From assembly GCF_014356525.2 (NCBI RefSeq), contig NC_052518.1:98219932-98283931 (forward strand): a stretch of DNA of 64,000 nt, given 5' to 3'. Origin of the DNA: Nilaparvata lugens. Its lineage: Eukaryota > Arthropoda > Insecta > Hemiptera > Delphacidae. How positions within the stretch are numbered: the stretch's first letter is position 1; the number at the start of each line of letters is the position of its first letter. Below the pieces are notes generated by a model. That model made no database searches. It was not told the DNA's origin and was given only the letters and a program-made list of their open reading frames with translations. The position numbers and the translations under genes are program-made. Positions 1-9,593 of this stretch are shown here, in pieces.

Positions 1-955
1 GGACATGAAAAGGATAATTATTAATCCTTGGAAAAACACATGATAATTTCGTCGTCTGTTGATAACGGAAGATGCGAGTGCCTGTGTGGGAGAGAGACAG
101 AATTATGTTCAGCTATTGAACTTTTGAAATCAATGAGTGGATCTCATTAGAAGTATCATCTGGCAATTATAGATATACCGACTTGATCAACCTTATCTGA
201 TTTTTTGACATGACATGACCATTGTTTTTTTATTTATATTACAGTACCTATATCAAAATTTTCAAAGCTAATCATTATTATACAGTTTTAAGTGATTAGT
301 GTTCTTTTATTAAATTTGGTTTGTGAAAAATCTAAATTAGAATTTTTTTGTTTTGAAATGTTTGGACTAAAAATTGGAATTCAAAAGTGTGTGGAATATA
401 AACCTACTTTTTGGACTACCGTATTTGTAGTGTATACATCAAAATTCGTGGAAGAAACCGTTTTTGGTTGTGCCTGTGGGTCCTTCCCCAATCAATTGAA
501 AGAATTGTGTTCTTTGTATCAATAAATAAATATTATAATCTATGCTTTTGTATTCCGGAGCGAAGCTCGGTGCCACGATATTCTTGTTTAATAACAAGAC
601 AACCTTACACCTTCGTCGTTTGAAGTAATCATGAATGTTTTAAACCTTGATAGCTTCTAAAGTTATCGATAAGACACTTATCAGTGTGTCGATAAATATA
701 AATTTTACCTTTTTATAACAAAAAGTATATATCTGTAAATGTTGTTTTCACTTTGCTATTAATTTCCTATACCACGATCATCTATAATTTGACCGTAGAT
801 TAAGTTTTAACAAGCTTAACTGTTATTTGATAATTTAATATGTGATCACTTTAAACCATCTGCTAAGAGTTGATTTTTACCAAGTTTACAAAAAATAATA
901 TACAGGTGATTATAAAAGTGCAACTTTGAAAGCACATAAATATTATTCAAATTAC
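1..955. other. No gene recognised; AT-rich
   Basis: I see no supportable coding exon here. Short open frames exist but show no family motif and no splice context. A GGAGCGAAGCTCGG motif near 560 resembles the ends of dispersed insect repeats. A short palindrome (TTATCGATAAG...TGTCGATAAA) lies near 664-697. The 5' exons of the ZIP transporter gene could lie here or further upstream, but none could be identified. Confidence 0.4.
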
Positions 956-1460
956 TTACAGAATTGAGAAAGGTGTCATTTTTCTACAAAACACTTCAAG
1001 TTTAAGGTGTGAGTGCCATTTTGGTTGGATGTGACAGCCGTTGGTAATGCGACATACATCCCACCGATAATCGATTTCTTGCCACACTCGTACCAGCATA
1101 TCAGGCGTAACTTGTGCAACCGCAGATATCTTGATTGTGATCCGATTTCGGAGGTCATCAAGATTGTCTGGTAGAGGCGGAACAAAAACCTTATCCTTAA
1201 TGAAACCCCACAGGGAGAAATCCATCGGTGTTAAATCCTGTGAGCGAGGTGGCCATGCAATTTGACCTGCATGGCCAATCCAGCGAAGTTGAAAGCGATT
1301 ATCTAGAAAATTTCGAACTTCTCGGTGGAAATGAGGTGGTGTACGTACATGCTAAACAAGATGTACAAGTGCCCTTTTACTTTCATCATGACGGCATTAT
1401 CTCATTTCCACGGAGAAGTTCGGGATTTTCTAGACAATTGTTTTCAAATCTATTACAATG
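956..1460 (-). pseudogene. Mariner-like transposase C-terminal fragment
   Basis: On the minus strand, 956-1225 encodes a peptide containing FSLWGFIKDKVFVPPLP and WQEIDYRWDVCRITNG, the C-terminal signature of a Tc1/mariner-type transposase common in insects. The upstream part (to about 1460) continues in other frames with pieces resembling the DNRFQLRWIG and WPPRSQDLTP blocks, so the reading frame is broken. The same protein region occurs at 17121-17564, confirming a repeat family. No terminal repeats were recognised around this copy. It is a dead fragment, upstream of the first recognisable ZIP exon. Confidence 0.8.
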
Positions 1461-1748
1461 TTTGTTCACTTACACTCACTTCCAGGGCCATCCATATAAT
1501 TCCTACATCTAGCAATCAGATTTGATCCAATTCTTTTTTTATTTCCAACTTATCTGATAGGTCAATTCACTGGATGAGCAATTAAATGATTCAAATCGAA
1601 TAGGATAAGTTATTACAACTTGGAAAGATTGATAAAACCCGTTGTAACAACATGCAACAATAATTTTAAAATGAAAATACAAAGGTTTATTTTTGTTTTA
1701 AATACACAGTTCTATTTTATTTTAAAATGAAAATACACTGTTCCATGT

Positions 1749-1866
1749 TTGTTAAATCTACATTTATTGAATCCACTAACAGAACTGCAGTTCAGCTGAA
1801 GGTGTGTTGGTGTGTAACACGAACCTGCAGTTCTGTTAGTAAATTCAATAATTATGGATTTGATAA
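1749..1866. repeat. Long imperfect hairpin (candidate pre-miRNA or tiny foldback element)
   Basis: Arms 1749-1790 and 1825-1866 are inverted copies, about 34 of 42 positions matching, with a fully paired inner 16 bp (ACTAACAGAACTGCAG) and a 34-nt loop. It lies about 350 bp upstream of a ZIP exon, in presumed intron on that gene's strand. It could be an intronic small-RNA hairpin or a miniature foldback transposon. Nothing in the sequence decides between them. Confidence 0.6.
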
Positions 1867-2216
1867 AAATGAAAATGTGCTTTCAATTATGGAGAAGATC
1901 AACAATATCAATCAGCAATCTTCATCAATAATATCAAACTTTGTGCTGTGAGTTGTTCATAAGATTTTGCTCACCGGTTACATACATAATTGCATAATTT
2001 GGTTATATCATGATGTGTTTGAATTGAGGCTCTCATGTTAACAAATGAATAATATTGTAATTGGTATGGATAACTTGACATTCATATATTTATTTCTGTC
2101 TCTATACAATAATGTTGTACTTGAGTCGTATGTATGTGAGTTTTTGAAAATCTGAAAAATGACCAATTCATTTTTGTCGAGCTCAAATTCTCTTTTAATG
2201 TAAATGCCTGTTTCAG

Positions 2217-2323
2217 AAAGCGCCGAGCGAAAATGCGGAGACAGAAGAAACTCACAATACCAAGGAAAGTGACTGCAAAGAGCCATCCAACACAGCTGAC
2301 GATGGCTTCACGATTATTATCAG
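2217..2323 (+). CDS. ZIP (LIV-1 subfamily) zinc transporter, internal exon (cytoplasmic loop)
   Basis: A 107-nt exon bounded by TTTCAG and CAG/GTGATT. It reads KAPSENAETEETHNTKESD... and ends DDGFTIII plus two bases, which join in phase to the next exon at 3945 to form Arg. In LIV-1 ZIP proteins (SLC39A6/10, fear-of-intimacy) the segment between TM3 and TM4 is a long, acidic, His-containing cytoplasmic loop, which fits this hydrophilic sequence and the HETTHHGRSHTHGH that follows. The exon has no catalytic motif of its own; the call rests on phase, splice sites and position. Exons for the ectodomain and TM1-TM3 were not found. Confidence 0.72.
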
Positions 2324-2429
2324 GTGATTTCTCACTTTATTACACTTCTTCCCAATTATTAACGTCTAGTATCTGTTGTCTCTTTTGTTGCATACAGTAT
2401 TCTACAGCTTAGTACCCGGCTCACAGACT

Positions 2430-2600
2430 GACACTTTTGGAAAAAGGACAATATTATTCGGGACTGAAGCTCTTCAATTGTCTGCCTGAAAGAATAAGGT
2501 TATGTGGTAGTCATAGGCTATTCTTGTCTTCAATTACTAATGTACTTGTAAAAGCGCGTCCCTATACTACGGAGGAATGTTTCAGTGTCTTTACACCTTT
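2430..2600 (+). pseudogene. LINE reverse transcriptase C-terminal fragment
   Basis: One frame reads GQYYSGLKLFNCLPERIR followed by a basic stretch and ARPYTTEECFSVF, matching the typical C-terminal tail of non-LTR retrotransposon ORF2 (F-x-LP-x-x-IR, then FYS/T-x-x-EF). The fragment is about 55 codons, has no start and no RT motifs, and lies in the first ZIP intron of the window. It is a dead 3' remnant. Confidence 0.6.
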
Positions 2601-2749
2601 GAGTTGATACCAATGCATACACTTTGCATAGAAAAATGATGATGACATGTTACATGCCACTTGAGCTGTGCCAGATTCGTGGCTTCACGTGAAAAAAAAA
2701 ATAATTGGTAAGAATGTACAATATCGATGGAGATAGCTCAAATGCTTTA

Positions 2750-2982
2750 GTGAGGTGCACGTTATAATGGCAGTGTAGAAAGATAGAACAGCATTGCTGG
2801 TTCTCGGTCTTGCCACTGCCATAGAGGAAAGCTGATACCGGTATGTCTTATGTAATATTAATTCTTGTTTAAAATAATCAATTATATTGTATTCGTCAAG
2901 AAAATGATTGAATGATAAATTTGCATAATAATTGAGATAAAATATCTTGATTAATTATATTTCTACATCGTAAAAAGCCTAT
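2750..2982. mobile_element. AGTGAGGTCC-family MITE, copy A (3' truncated)
   Basis: Begins AGTGAGGTGCACGTTATAATGGCAGT and matches the more complete copy at 61988-62357 through the TTTCTACATCGTAAAAAGCC block. It lacks about the last 110 bp and the right terminal repeat. The break lies a few bases before the target duplication of the element at 3029-3912. Confidence 0.7.
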
Positions 2983-2995
2983 CTGTTTTATGACT

Positions 2996-3028
2996 GATAA
3001 CGATGTACTATTTTTGTTTTATGACAGA
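2996..3028 (+). repeat. Target-site duplication, left copy (decoy splice acceptor)
   Basis: A 33-bp segment repeated at 3913-3945 with one mismatch. It contains the T-rich tract and ACAG of the ZIP exon 2 splice acceptor, so the insertion of the 3029-3912 element duplicated the acceptor. The downstream copy borders the real exon; this upstream copy is a decoy. Confidence 0.85.
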
Positions 3029-3912
3029 CTAGCTGGCCTGGCGAACTTCGTACCGCCAAAAAGTCAATGTATCTCATGTCACACTTGACTTTATTTGGTG
3101 AATCATGAAAGTTATCTGACAATCAATATTTTCATTTACATCTCAATACGGACTTTATATGTGCTTAGTCATGCAGCATTTATTATTCCGAAAACATATT
3201 CTTCTCAATCAATTGGTAGTAATATCTATCAGTAAAGTGTTGAATTAGAAAAAATAGATAGGTTGAATCAGTGTTTCAGAGATGAAATTAATGCGTTCAT
3301 AGTTGTTGATTGTCAATAGATGGTCCAGGAAATATGCAATGTACGATGAATCACACAGAATTCCATATTCTTTCCATCTTCCATTTTAGGAAGAATATAA
3401 GCTAAGCTAAATTCAATAAAATTGTAAATCATTCTTCAGTAATTAATGAATGCAATATGAACAACTTTCTTTCATGAGGTGAATATTTTTTCCAACATTT
3501 TCCAGTTTCTCAATGATGGGGTAGTGATAATATTATTTGTATAGGTCTTTTAAAGAACCATTATCTACAGCTGGTACCAATCAACTAAATTTCAACTCCA
3601 AACTACCGTATTAATACCAGTACTCAATCTATCTGTTTATTACAGCTGTTAATTTTAGAAGCTAAATCATATTATCACAACATGATCTTGAATCATGATC
3701 ATCTTTCCGTTCTTCGGTAGCCGCTCGGCCGACAATTTCGATAACATAGGTTCTGTAAAATGGATTAATAAATAATTATTATTTGCCCCCCAATTAAAAT
3801 TTCTGGTCAGAAACCATCCCCAATATTCACACAACATATTCCAAGCTGTTCTGTCAAGTTGTTTTCAAGTCTATAGGGAACAAACAAACACACAGACATT
3901 CATTTTTATATA
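3029..3912 (+). mobile_element. Unclassified retroelement insertion with 33-bp target duplication
   Basis: About 884 bp flanked by near-identical 33-bp direct repeats (2996-3028 and 3913-3945). The left end starts CTAGCTGGCCTGGCGAACTT and the right end has ACACACAGACATTCATTTTT then TATATAGATA. A long variable target duplication and a simple-sequence right end point to target-primed retroposition (LINE-derived or SINE-like) rather than a DNA transposon. No coding frame is visible. It sits in the ZIP intron directly upstream of exon 2. Confidence 0.7.
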
Positions 3913-3944
3913 GATAACAATGTACTATTTTTGTTTTATGACAG

Positions 3945-4162
3945 AGAACACGAGACTACACATCACGGACGCTCACACACGCACGGCCACGTACATGAAG
4001 CGCCCAAGTCGTTGTCGTCAGTGGCGTGGATGGTTGTGATGGGCGACGGCTTGCACAACTTTGCAGATGGCGTCTCGATTGGAGCAGCTTTCTCGGCAAA
4101 CATCGCTGGTGGATTCAGTACAGCTCTGGCCGTGTTCATGCATGAATTGCCTCATGAACTGG
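3945..4162 (+). CDS. ZIP (LIV-1 subfamily) zinc transporter, exon with TM4-TM5 metal site
   Basis: The exon starts after ATGACAG and ends CTGG/GTAAGT. It begins EHETTHHGRSHTHGHVHE, a His-rich loop, then MVVMGDGLHNFADGVSIGAA and an Ala/Gly-rich membrane segment ending VFMHELPHELG. HNFADG (TM4) and HELPHE (TM5) are the signature zinc-coordinating motifs of the LIV-1 ZIP subfamily, which moves Zn2+ into the cytosol across the plasma or organelle membrane. It is phase 2 at the left junction and phase 1 at the right; the split Gly codon is completed at 13205, giving HELPHELGD. The gene is nearest SLC39A6/SLC39A10 or Drosophila fear-of-intimacy by motif, but paralogue assignment needs alignment. 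Confidence 0.95.
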
Positions 4163-4454
4163 GTAAGTCCAAAACAAAGGGGTCCAGAAGACAGTAGGCG
4201 TCCCGTAGCTTTGCCTCCGTTACTTTGAAACGGCATTTAAGCAAGGTATGGTTCGCGGGGTGATATTCAGTGCTTTGCAAGAACATCAGGCTTCAGAGAC
4301 CCTAGATACCATCTCTAGATAGAGGAAACTCCCTAAACACAGAGATTCTTCATGAATAAGACAGTTGCAACATATCACCAACAATGGAAAGAGCATGTTG
4401 AACGAATATTAGCTGATAGGCTGTGTTGTGCTAAAAGAACATAACTCCAAAAAG

Positions 4455-4549
4455 CTCCTTGTCTATCTTTTCGGGTGCAACACATTACTTTTGAGAAGAT
4501 ACAAAAGAGCATCTGTTGCTTATGGAAAGATACATTAAAACTTATTGTT
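4455..4549 (+). repeat. Tandem-array unit cut off by element insertion
   Basis: Contains TCTATCTTTTCGGGTGCAAC and GAGAAGATACAAAAGAGCAT, the same unit repeated at 10661-11115. The TTTCCTTG element (4550-10637 with its inserts) has therefore inserted into this array and split it. Confidence 0.75.
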
Positions 4550-4555
4550 ACTTTC

Positions 4556-4691
4556 TGAAATAAGTAAACTCTTCATTTGTAGAGCTTTAATCAAATAAAA
4601 TTGAACATGACTTTCTACTAGTAACGGATCAACAACATTTGATATTTATGAATGAATCAATGACAACGAAAACATATGGTTTATCATATCA
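4556..4691 (-). repeat. 3' LTR of the compact Ty3/gypsy element
   Basis: 136 bp, identical along its whole length to 8183-8318 by eye. Its first three bases in element orientation (TGA, plus-strand 4689-4691) are the stop codon of the polyprotein, so the coding frame runs right up to the LTR. Confidence 0.95.
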
Positions 4692-7600
4692 TTCTACCCG
4701 GCTAGATTTTCGTGTTATCTTAGGGGCAAGATGACGGAGCGACACAGTGGACTCTTGTCCATCAGGGCGACGAATGTGAGCATACTCTGGGTTTGCCTCA
4801 ATCAATTCAACTTCTTCTACTGATGAATCTTGCTTTGAATTTCGGTTCATTTTCTTCAGCCAAACTGGTCCTGGGCTCATTAGCCAAGATGGTAGTGACT
4901 GTCCATTTGTTGAGGATCTCATGTGTAGGAACATTCGTTCATGAGGGGTGCAATTTGTTGTAGTACACAAAAGAGATCGAATAGAGTGAAGTGCATCAGG
5001 CAACACTTCCTCCCATCGATTTGAATCAAGTCCTCGTGATCTTAGAGCTAGTGTTATTGCTTTCCATATAATTCCATTATATCGCTCTACTTGACCATTC
5101 CCTCTCGGATTGTAAGGCGTTGATCTACTAGTTGCTATCCCTTTTGAGCCAAGAAAGCTCTTCAACTCAGTTGACATGAAGGATGTTCCTCTGTCTGTGT
5201 GAATATAGCTTGGAAGGCCAAACATTGATATTAATGAGACCAGGCAATTTATGACTGTTCTCGCAGTCATGTCTGGACAAGGAAATACAAAAGGGAATCT
5301 TGAGTACTCATCAACCATCACCAGTAGGTATTTATTTCTTGTTTTTGATTGTACGGGTCCTTTGAAGTCCATATTAATTCGTTCAAAAGGTTTTGTTGCC
5401 TTTATGAGATTTCCTTTTGTCTTCATATACTGTGGTTTTATTTCAGAGCAAATTGCACAATTGGAGCAAATTTTCCTTACATCATCTACAGTATAGGGGA
5501 GATTTTTCATTCTGAGCCAGTGGTAGAAACGAGTTACACCAGGGTGACAAAGTTCATCATGGTATTTTGCCAAAGCTGAGTTCAATGTTGAACAACCAGC
5601 TGTAATACATATACGAGAGAGTGCATCAGCTGGTGCATTTTCTTTTCCAGGTCTGTAGACTATGTTGAATTTGTATTCAGATAATTCTAGGCGCCACCTT
5701 TGTATCTTTTCATTTTTTATTTTTCTATTGTGTTGAGTGCCATACATGAATGTGACTGATTTTTGGTCAGTGATCAAAGTGAATTGTTTTCGTAGTAAAT
5801 AGTGTCTCCATTTTCTTATAGACTCCACAATGGCATAGGCTTCTTTCTCAACAGCTGAATGCCTGGTTTCACTTTGGGACAAAGTTCGTGAGAAAAAGGC
5901 TACTGGTCGAGAATTTTGTGTTAATGTTGCACCAATTGCAAAATCTGATGCATCTGTCTCAATTATGAATGGTACATTTTCATCAACAAAGAGCAGTACC
6001 GCGGAAGCAATTTCATTTTTCAACAATTCCAAAGTTTCCATCTGATCTTGAGATAGAGGGAATTTCTGTATGTGGACAAGGGGGTGAATCTTTTGAGAAA
6101 AGTTTTTAATCCATCGGGAGTAATGAGCCAGTAATCCCATGAGTCGTTTCATTTCTTTAGCATTTCTTGGGGGTGGAAAGTTCATGAGTGGTGCAAGGCG
6201 TTCTGGGTCAGGTTTAATTTCTCCATGTTTTATCTCATACCCAAGGAACTTCAATGATTTTTTTGAAAATTTACATTTTTCTTCATTTATAGTCAAGCCA
6301 TAGAATTCAATTACTTGTTGAAATTTCTTAAGATTTCTGTCATGTTCTTCTTGATCTGAACCGCAAATGACAACATCATCCAAATAGGCAAAGCAGTCGT
6401 TCAAATTCTCTCTTTCTATAAGTCCGTTTATTGTACGTTGGAAGGCAGCTACTCCATTGGTTACTCCGAATGGTATTCGTTTGAACTGATAAAGTTTTCG
6501 GCCTACTTCAAAGGCAGTGTAATGTCGTTCATTCTCAAGAATCGGTATTTGATGGTAAGCTGACTTGAAATCTACAGTACTAAAAAAGTTGTACTTGGCA
6601 ATTGTGTTTACAAGATCTTCGATCAATGGGAGAGGGTATGCGTCTAAATTTGTGAATTTATTAATAGTCTGTGAATAGTCTATGACCATTCGTTTCTTCT
6701 GTCCATTGGTTACAATGAAAGGCTGGGCACGCCAACTGGACTGGCTTTCCTCAATTATTCCTTCTGTAAGGAGGCGATTGACCTCATTCTTCATGAATTC
6801 ATAGTCATCTTGTGGGTGTCTTCTGGATCGGGTAGTTATTGGGTGGCAATCGGGAGTCAAGTCATTGAAAAGGGAACATGGTTTTATCATGGCCTCCACC
6901 AAGAGGCAATCTTTCAAGGGTGGTGTGGTTGTAGAATTATTATCTATTACAAGAGGCTGTTTATTACCATTGAATGCTAAACTTATTGTAGAGTGATTCA
7001 TCAAAAAATCGTGACCAAGTATCACATTGCAACAGCATTCTTTTAATACCAAGAGTTTAATATTGTTGTATTCATTTCCTTTGTACACAATATTGCTATA
7101 AACACTTGCTTTTGTAGCGGTGTTATGTTGAACAGATGCAAATCTTATAAAACAAGAATCTGATGCAGTTTTAAATTTATTTGTTTTTGCAAATTTTTCA
7201 TCAATAAAACTGGCAACACTTCCGGTATCAATAAGAGCTGGTGTATTTATTCCATTCACCGAAACAATAATTGTAGCTTTAGAAAGATTACTGGCTATAC
7301 CAGCTGCAGTAATAGTTGACGTAGTTAGTTTTTCTTTGAGCGTTTTACTTTTACACACATGGGAAAAGTGTCCAATTCGGGAACATTTATGACAAGTCTT
7401 TCCTATTGCAGGACATTCTTGAGAATTTGAGTGTTTTTTATATCCGCAACGTTGGCATTGAACGGATTTCTCTACAATTGCCTGTCGATTTTGGGTTACA
7501 GCATTAACATCTGAGAAAGATTCACTCAAGCTTATGATTTTATTTTCTTCAACAGAGTTTGTATAACAAGTACTTTTAAAGGAGTCGGCATATGTTTTTG

Positions 7601-7970
7601 CGGATTCAAGAACACGTGCTTGGGAAACGGTTTCTTGTAGACTCAAATCTCCTTGTTGAAAAAGTTTCTCTTTAATTTCAATAGAACATAACCCTGAAAC
7701 AAGAGCATCTCTAATATGCTCGTTTTTGTTTTCATCGGCTGACACTCTAGTGAAGTTACATGATAAGCTTAATCTTTTTAGTTCAGAATAGTAGTGATCA
7801 ATGGACTCACCTATTTGTTGTTTTGCATTAGCAAGGCAGTATCGTGCATAAATTTCGTTCTTCGGTTTAACGAACATATCTTCCAACATGGATATAGTTT
7901 CTTCATATGAAGTATAGCTTTCCACAATTTCGTATAAAGCAGGTGATAAGAAGTTTACCAATATTTTCAT
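4689..7970 (-). CDS. Ty3/gypsy Gag-Pol polyprotein (main open part)
   Basis: A 1093-codon frame from an ATG at 7970. Domain order by approximate residue: Gag-like helical region (1-170); CCHC-type zinc knuckles CQRCGYKKHSNSQEC and CHKCSRIGHFSHVC (~173-210); retropepsin ALIDTGSVASF (~245); RT with VDFKSAYHQ and YLDD (~420-560); RNase H starting TDASDFAIGATL (~665); integrase HHCC finger CSNCAIC and a D,D-35-E core (DFKG, HTDRGTSF, GQVERYNG). All catalytic motifs look intact. The ATG at 7970 is probably internal: the true N-terminus starts at 8167 in another frame, broken by a dinucleotide indel. The frame ends on the TGA formed by the first bases of the LTR. Confidence 0.93.
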   Translation of the reverse strand: MKILVNFLSPALYEIVESYTSYEETISMLEDMFVKPKNEIYARYCLANAKQQIGESIDHYYSELKRLSLSCNFTRVSADENKNEHIRDALVSGLCSIEIKEKLFQQGDLSLQETVSQARVLESAKTYADSFKSTCYTNSVEENKIISLSESFSDVNAVTQNRQAIVEKSVQCQRCGYKKHSNSQECPAIGKTCHKCSRIGHFSHVCKSKTLKEKLTTSTITAAGIASNLSKATIIVSVNGINTPALIDTGSVASFIDEKFAKTNKFKTASDSCFIRFASVQHNTATKASVYSNIVYKGNEYNNIKLLVLKECCCNVILGHDFLMNHSTISLAFNGNKQPLVIDNNSTTTPPLKDCLLVEAMIKPCSLFNDLTPDCHPITTRSRRHPQDDYEFMKNEVNRLLTEGIIEESQSSWRAQPFIVTNGQKKRMVIDYSQTINKFTNLDAYPLPLIEDLVNTIAKYNFFSTVDFKSAYHQIPILENERHYTAFEVGRKLYQFKRIPFGVTNGVAAFQRTINGLIERENLNDCFAYLDDVVICGSDQEEHDRNLKKFQQVIEFYGLTINEEKCKFSKKSLKFLGYEIKHGEIKPDPERLAPLMNFPPPRNAKEMKRLMGLLAHYSRWIKNFSQKIHPLVHIQKFPLSQDQMETLELLKNEIASAVLLFVDENVPFIIETDASDFAIGATLTQNSRPVAFFSRTLSQSETRHSAVEKEAYAIVESIRKWRHYLLRKQFTLITDQKSVTFMYGTQHNRKIKNEKIQRWRLELSEYKFNIVYRPGKENAPADALSRICITAGCSTLNSALAKYHDELCHPGVTRFYHWLRMKNLPYTVDDVRKICSNCAICSEIKPQYMKTKGNLIKATKPFERINMDFKGPVQSKTRNKYLLVMVDEYSRFPFVFPCPDMTARTVINCLVSLISMFGLPSYIHTDRGTSFMSTELKSFLGSKGIATSRSTPYNPRGNGQVERYNGIIWKAITLALRSRGLDSNRWEEVLPDALHSIRSLLCTTTNCTPHERMFLHMRSSTNGQSLPSWLMSPGPVWLKKMNRNSKQDSSVEEVELIEANPEYAHIRRPDGQESTVSLRHLAPKITRKSSRVE

Positions 7971-7993
7971 TTTGTCTTTGGTTGTCGTTCCTT

Positions 7994-8167
7994 CTAAGAA
8001 ATTTTCGAACGTCTTTTTCCAATGTTTCCACTCTCTCTCTCTGCCGTAGGCGAATCTGGGTCGATAGATAATTCCTTTGGCTTGAGAAACTTGTCAATAT
8101 GTGATTCCATCTTATCTTCTTCGTAGTTACGGTTTTCAATCGTTTTTGTCTTTTTCTTTGTCGGCAT
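7994..8167 (-). pseudogene. N-terminal Gag segment of the compact Ty3/gypsy element, frameshifted
   Basis: An ATG at 8167 lies 15 bp inside the 5' LTR and begins MPTKKKTKTIENRNYEED. Its frame meets a TAG at 7994-7996. The frame of the main polyprotein takes over just after a (CT/GA)6 run at about 8031-8042, so a dinucleotide length change there separates the two. This is either replication slippage after insertion or a sequencing/assembly error. Confidence 0.8.
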
Positions 8168-8182
8168 TTTATTTGATTAAAT

Positions 8183-8318
8183 TGAAATAAGTAAACTCTT
8201 CATTTGTAGAGCTTTAATCAAATAAAATTGAACATGACTTTCTACTAGTAACGGATCAACAACATTTGATATTTATGAATGAATCAATGACAACGAAAAC
8301 ATATGGTTTATCATATCA
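8183..8318 (-). repeat. 5' LTR of the compact Ty3/gypsy element
   Basis: 136 bp, identical to 4556-4691, TG...CA ends, followed by target duplication copy CTTTC at 8319-8323. It is very short for a Ty3/gypsy LTR. Confidence 0.95.
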
Positions 8319-8589
8319 CTTTCCTTGCCCTATTACCATAGGTAAGGAAAGTATTGCTTTCCAAAAAAAATTAAGGTACCCCAATTTCAAGTTTTCTATA
8401 CGTTTCAAGGCCCCCTGAGTCCAAAAACAAAAACATGATTTCTGGGTGTTGGTCTGTGTGTGTGTATATCTGTGAACACGATAACTCCATTCCTAATTAT
8501 TAACCGATTTACTTGAAATTTTAAACTTAAGGTCCTTATACCATGAGGATCCGACAATAAGAAATTCAATAAAATTCAATCCAAGATGG

Positions 8590-9420
8590 CGGAAAAAATT
8601 CCGGATAATTACTAAAAAAACCATGTTTTTCACGTTTTTCTCGAAAACGGCTCCAACGATTCTCTTCAAATTTATACCATTGATAGCTATTTATAAGCCC
8701 TATGAACTGGAATGAGTCTCATTTCTGGGAAAATTTCAGGAGCTCCGTTTATTCTTGAGAAAAATGGAGGATGATGACTAAAAAACCACGTTTTTCACGG
8801 TTTTCTCGAAAACGGCTCTAACGATTTTCTTCATATTTATACCATGGATAGCTAGCTATTCATAAGCCCTGTCAACTGACATGAGTCTCATTTCTGGGAA
8901 AATTGCAGGAGCTCCGTAATATTCTTGAGAAAAATGGCGGATGATGACTAAAAAAACATGTTTTTCACGGTTTTCTCGAAAACGGCTCTAACGATTTTCT
9001 TCATATTTATACCATGGATAGCTAGCTATTCATAAGCCCTGTCAACTGACATGAGTCTCATTTCTGGGAAAATTGCAGGAGCTCCGTAATATTCTTGAGA
9101 AAAATGGCGGATGATGACTAAAAAAACATGTTTTTCACGGTTTTCTCGAAAACGGCTTTAACGATTTTCTTCAAATTTATAGCTATTCATAAGCCCTGTC
9201 AACTGATATGAGTCTCATTTCTGGGAAAATTGCAGGAGCTCCGTAATATTCTAGAGAAAAATGACAGTTACTAAAAAACCATGTTTTTCACGATTTTCTC
9301 AAAAACGGCTCTAACGATTTTTTTTCAAATTCATACCATGTATAGTTATTTATCAGCTCTATCAAATGGCATGAGTCTTTTTCCTGGGAAACTAATGGGG
9401 GTCCACCCCATCCTTGAGAA
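8590..9420 (+). repeat. Tandem array, ~170-bp unit, five copies
   Basis: The block TTTTTCACGGTTTTCTCGAA recurs at about 8626, 8791, 8961, 9131 and 9284, spaced 165, 170, 170 and 153 bp. Each unit carries CGGCTCTAACGATTTTCTTC, CATGAGTCTCATTTCTGGG and GGAGCTCCGT. Copy 2 of the element (27228-27868) has only about one unit, so the array length varies between copies. Confidence 0.9.
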
Positions 9421-9593
9421 ATGGACTTTGTAACTTCCTTCTCGTGCATGAGGGAGGTAGGTAGAGCAGTTTATAAAAAGAACACAGTCATAGTCAAGAT
9501 ATTTCATCTGTAGAACAGCTGTTTTGACGACTTTAAAAAAAATCATCGAACTTCACAATTTACACAAAGGAAAAAGTACTCTGAAAACACATA

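Larger units (their letters stand above)
4556..8318 (-). mobile_element. Compact Ty3/gypsy LTR retrotransposon (3763 bp, recent)
   Basis: Flanked by identical 136-bp LTRs (4556-4691 and 8183-8318) beginning TG and ending CA, and by a 5-bp target duplication CTTTC (4551-4555 and 8319-8323). The coding strand is minus. One long frame carries Gag-like, zinc knuckle, protease, RT, RNase H and integrase segments with no separate env. LTR identity implies recent insertion. The only obvious lesion is a frameshift in a GA dinucleotide run near the N-terminus. No standard TGG primer-binding site is evident next to the 5' LTR. Confidence 0.95.
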
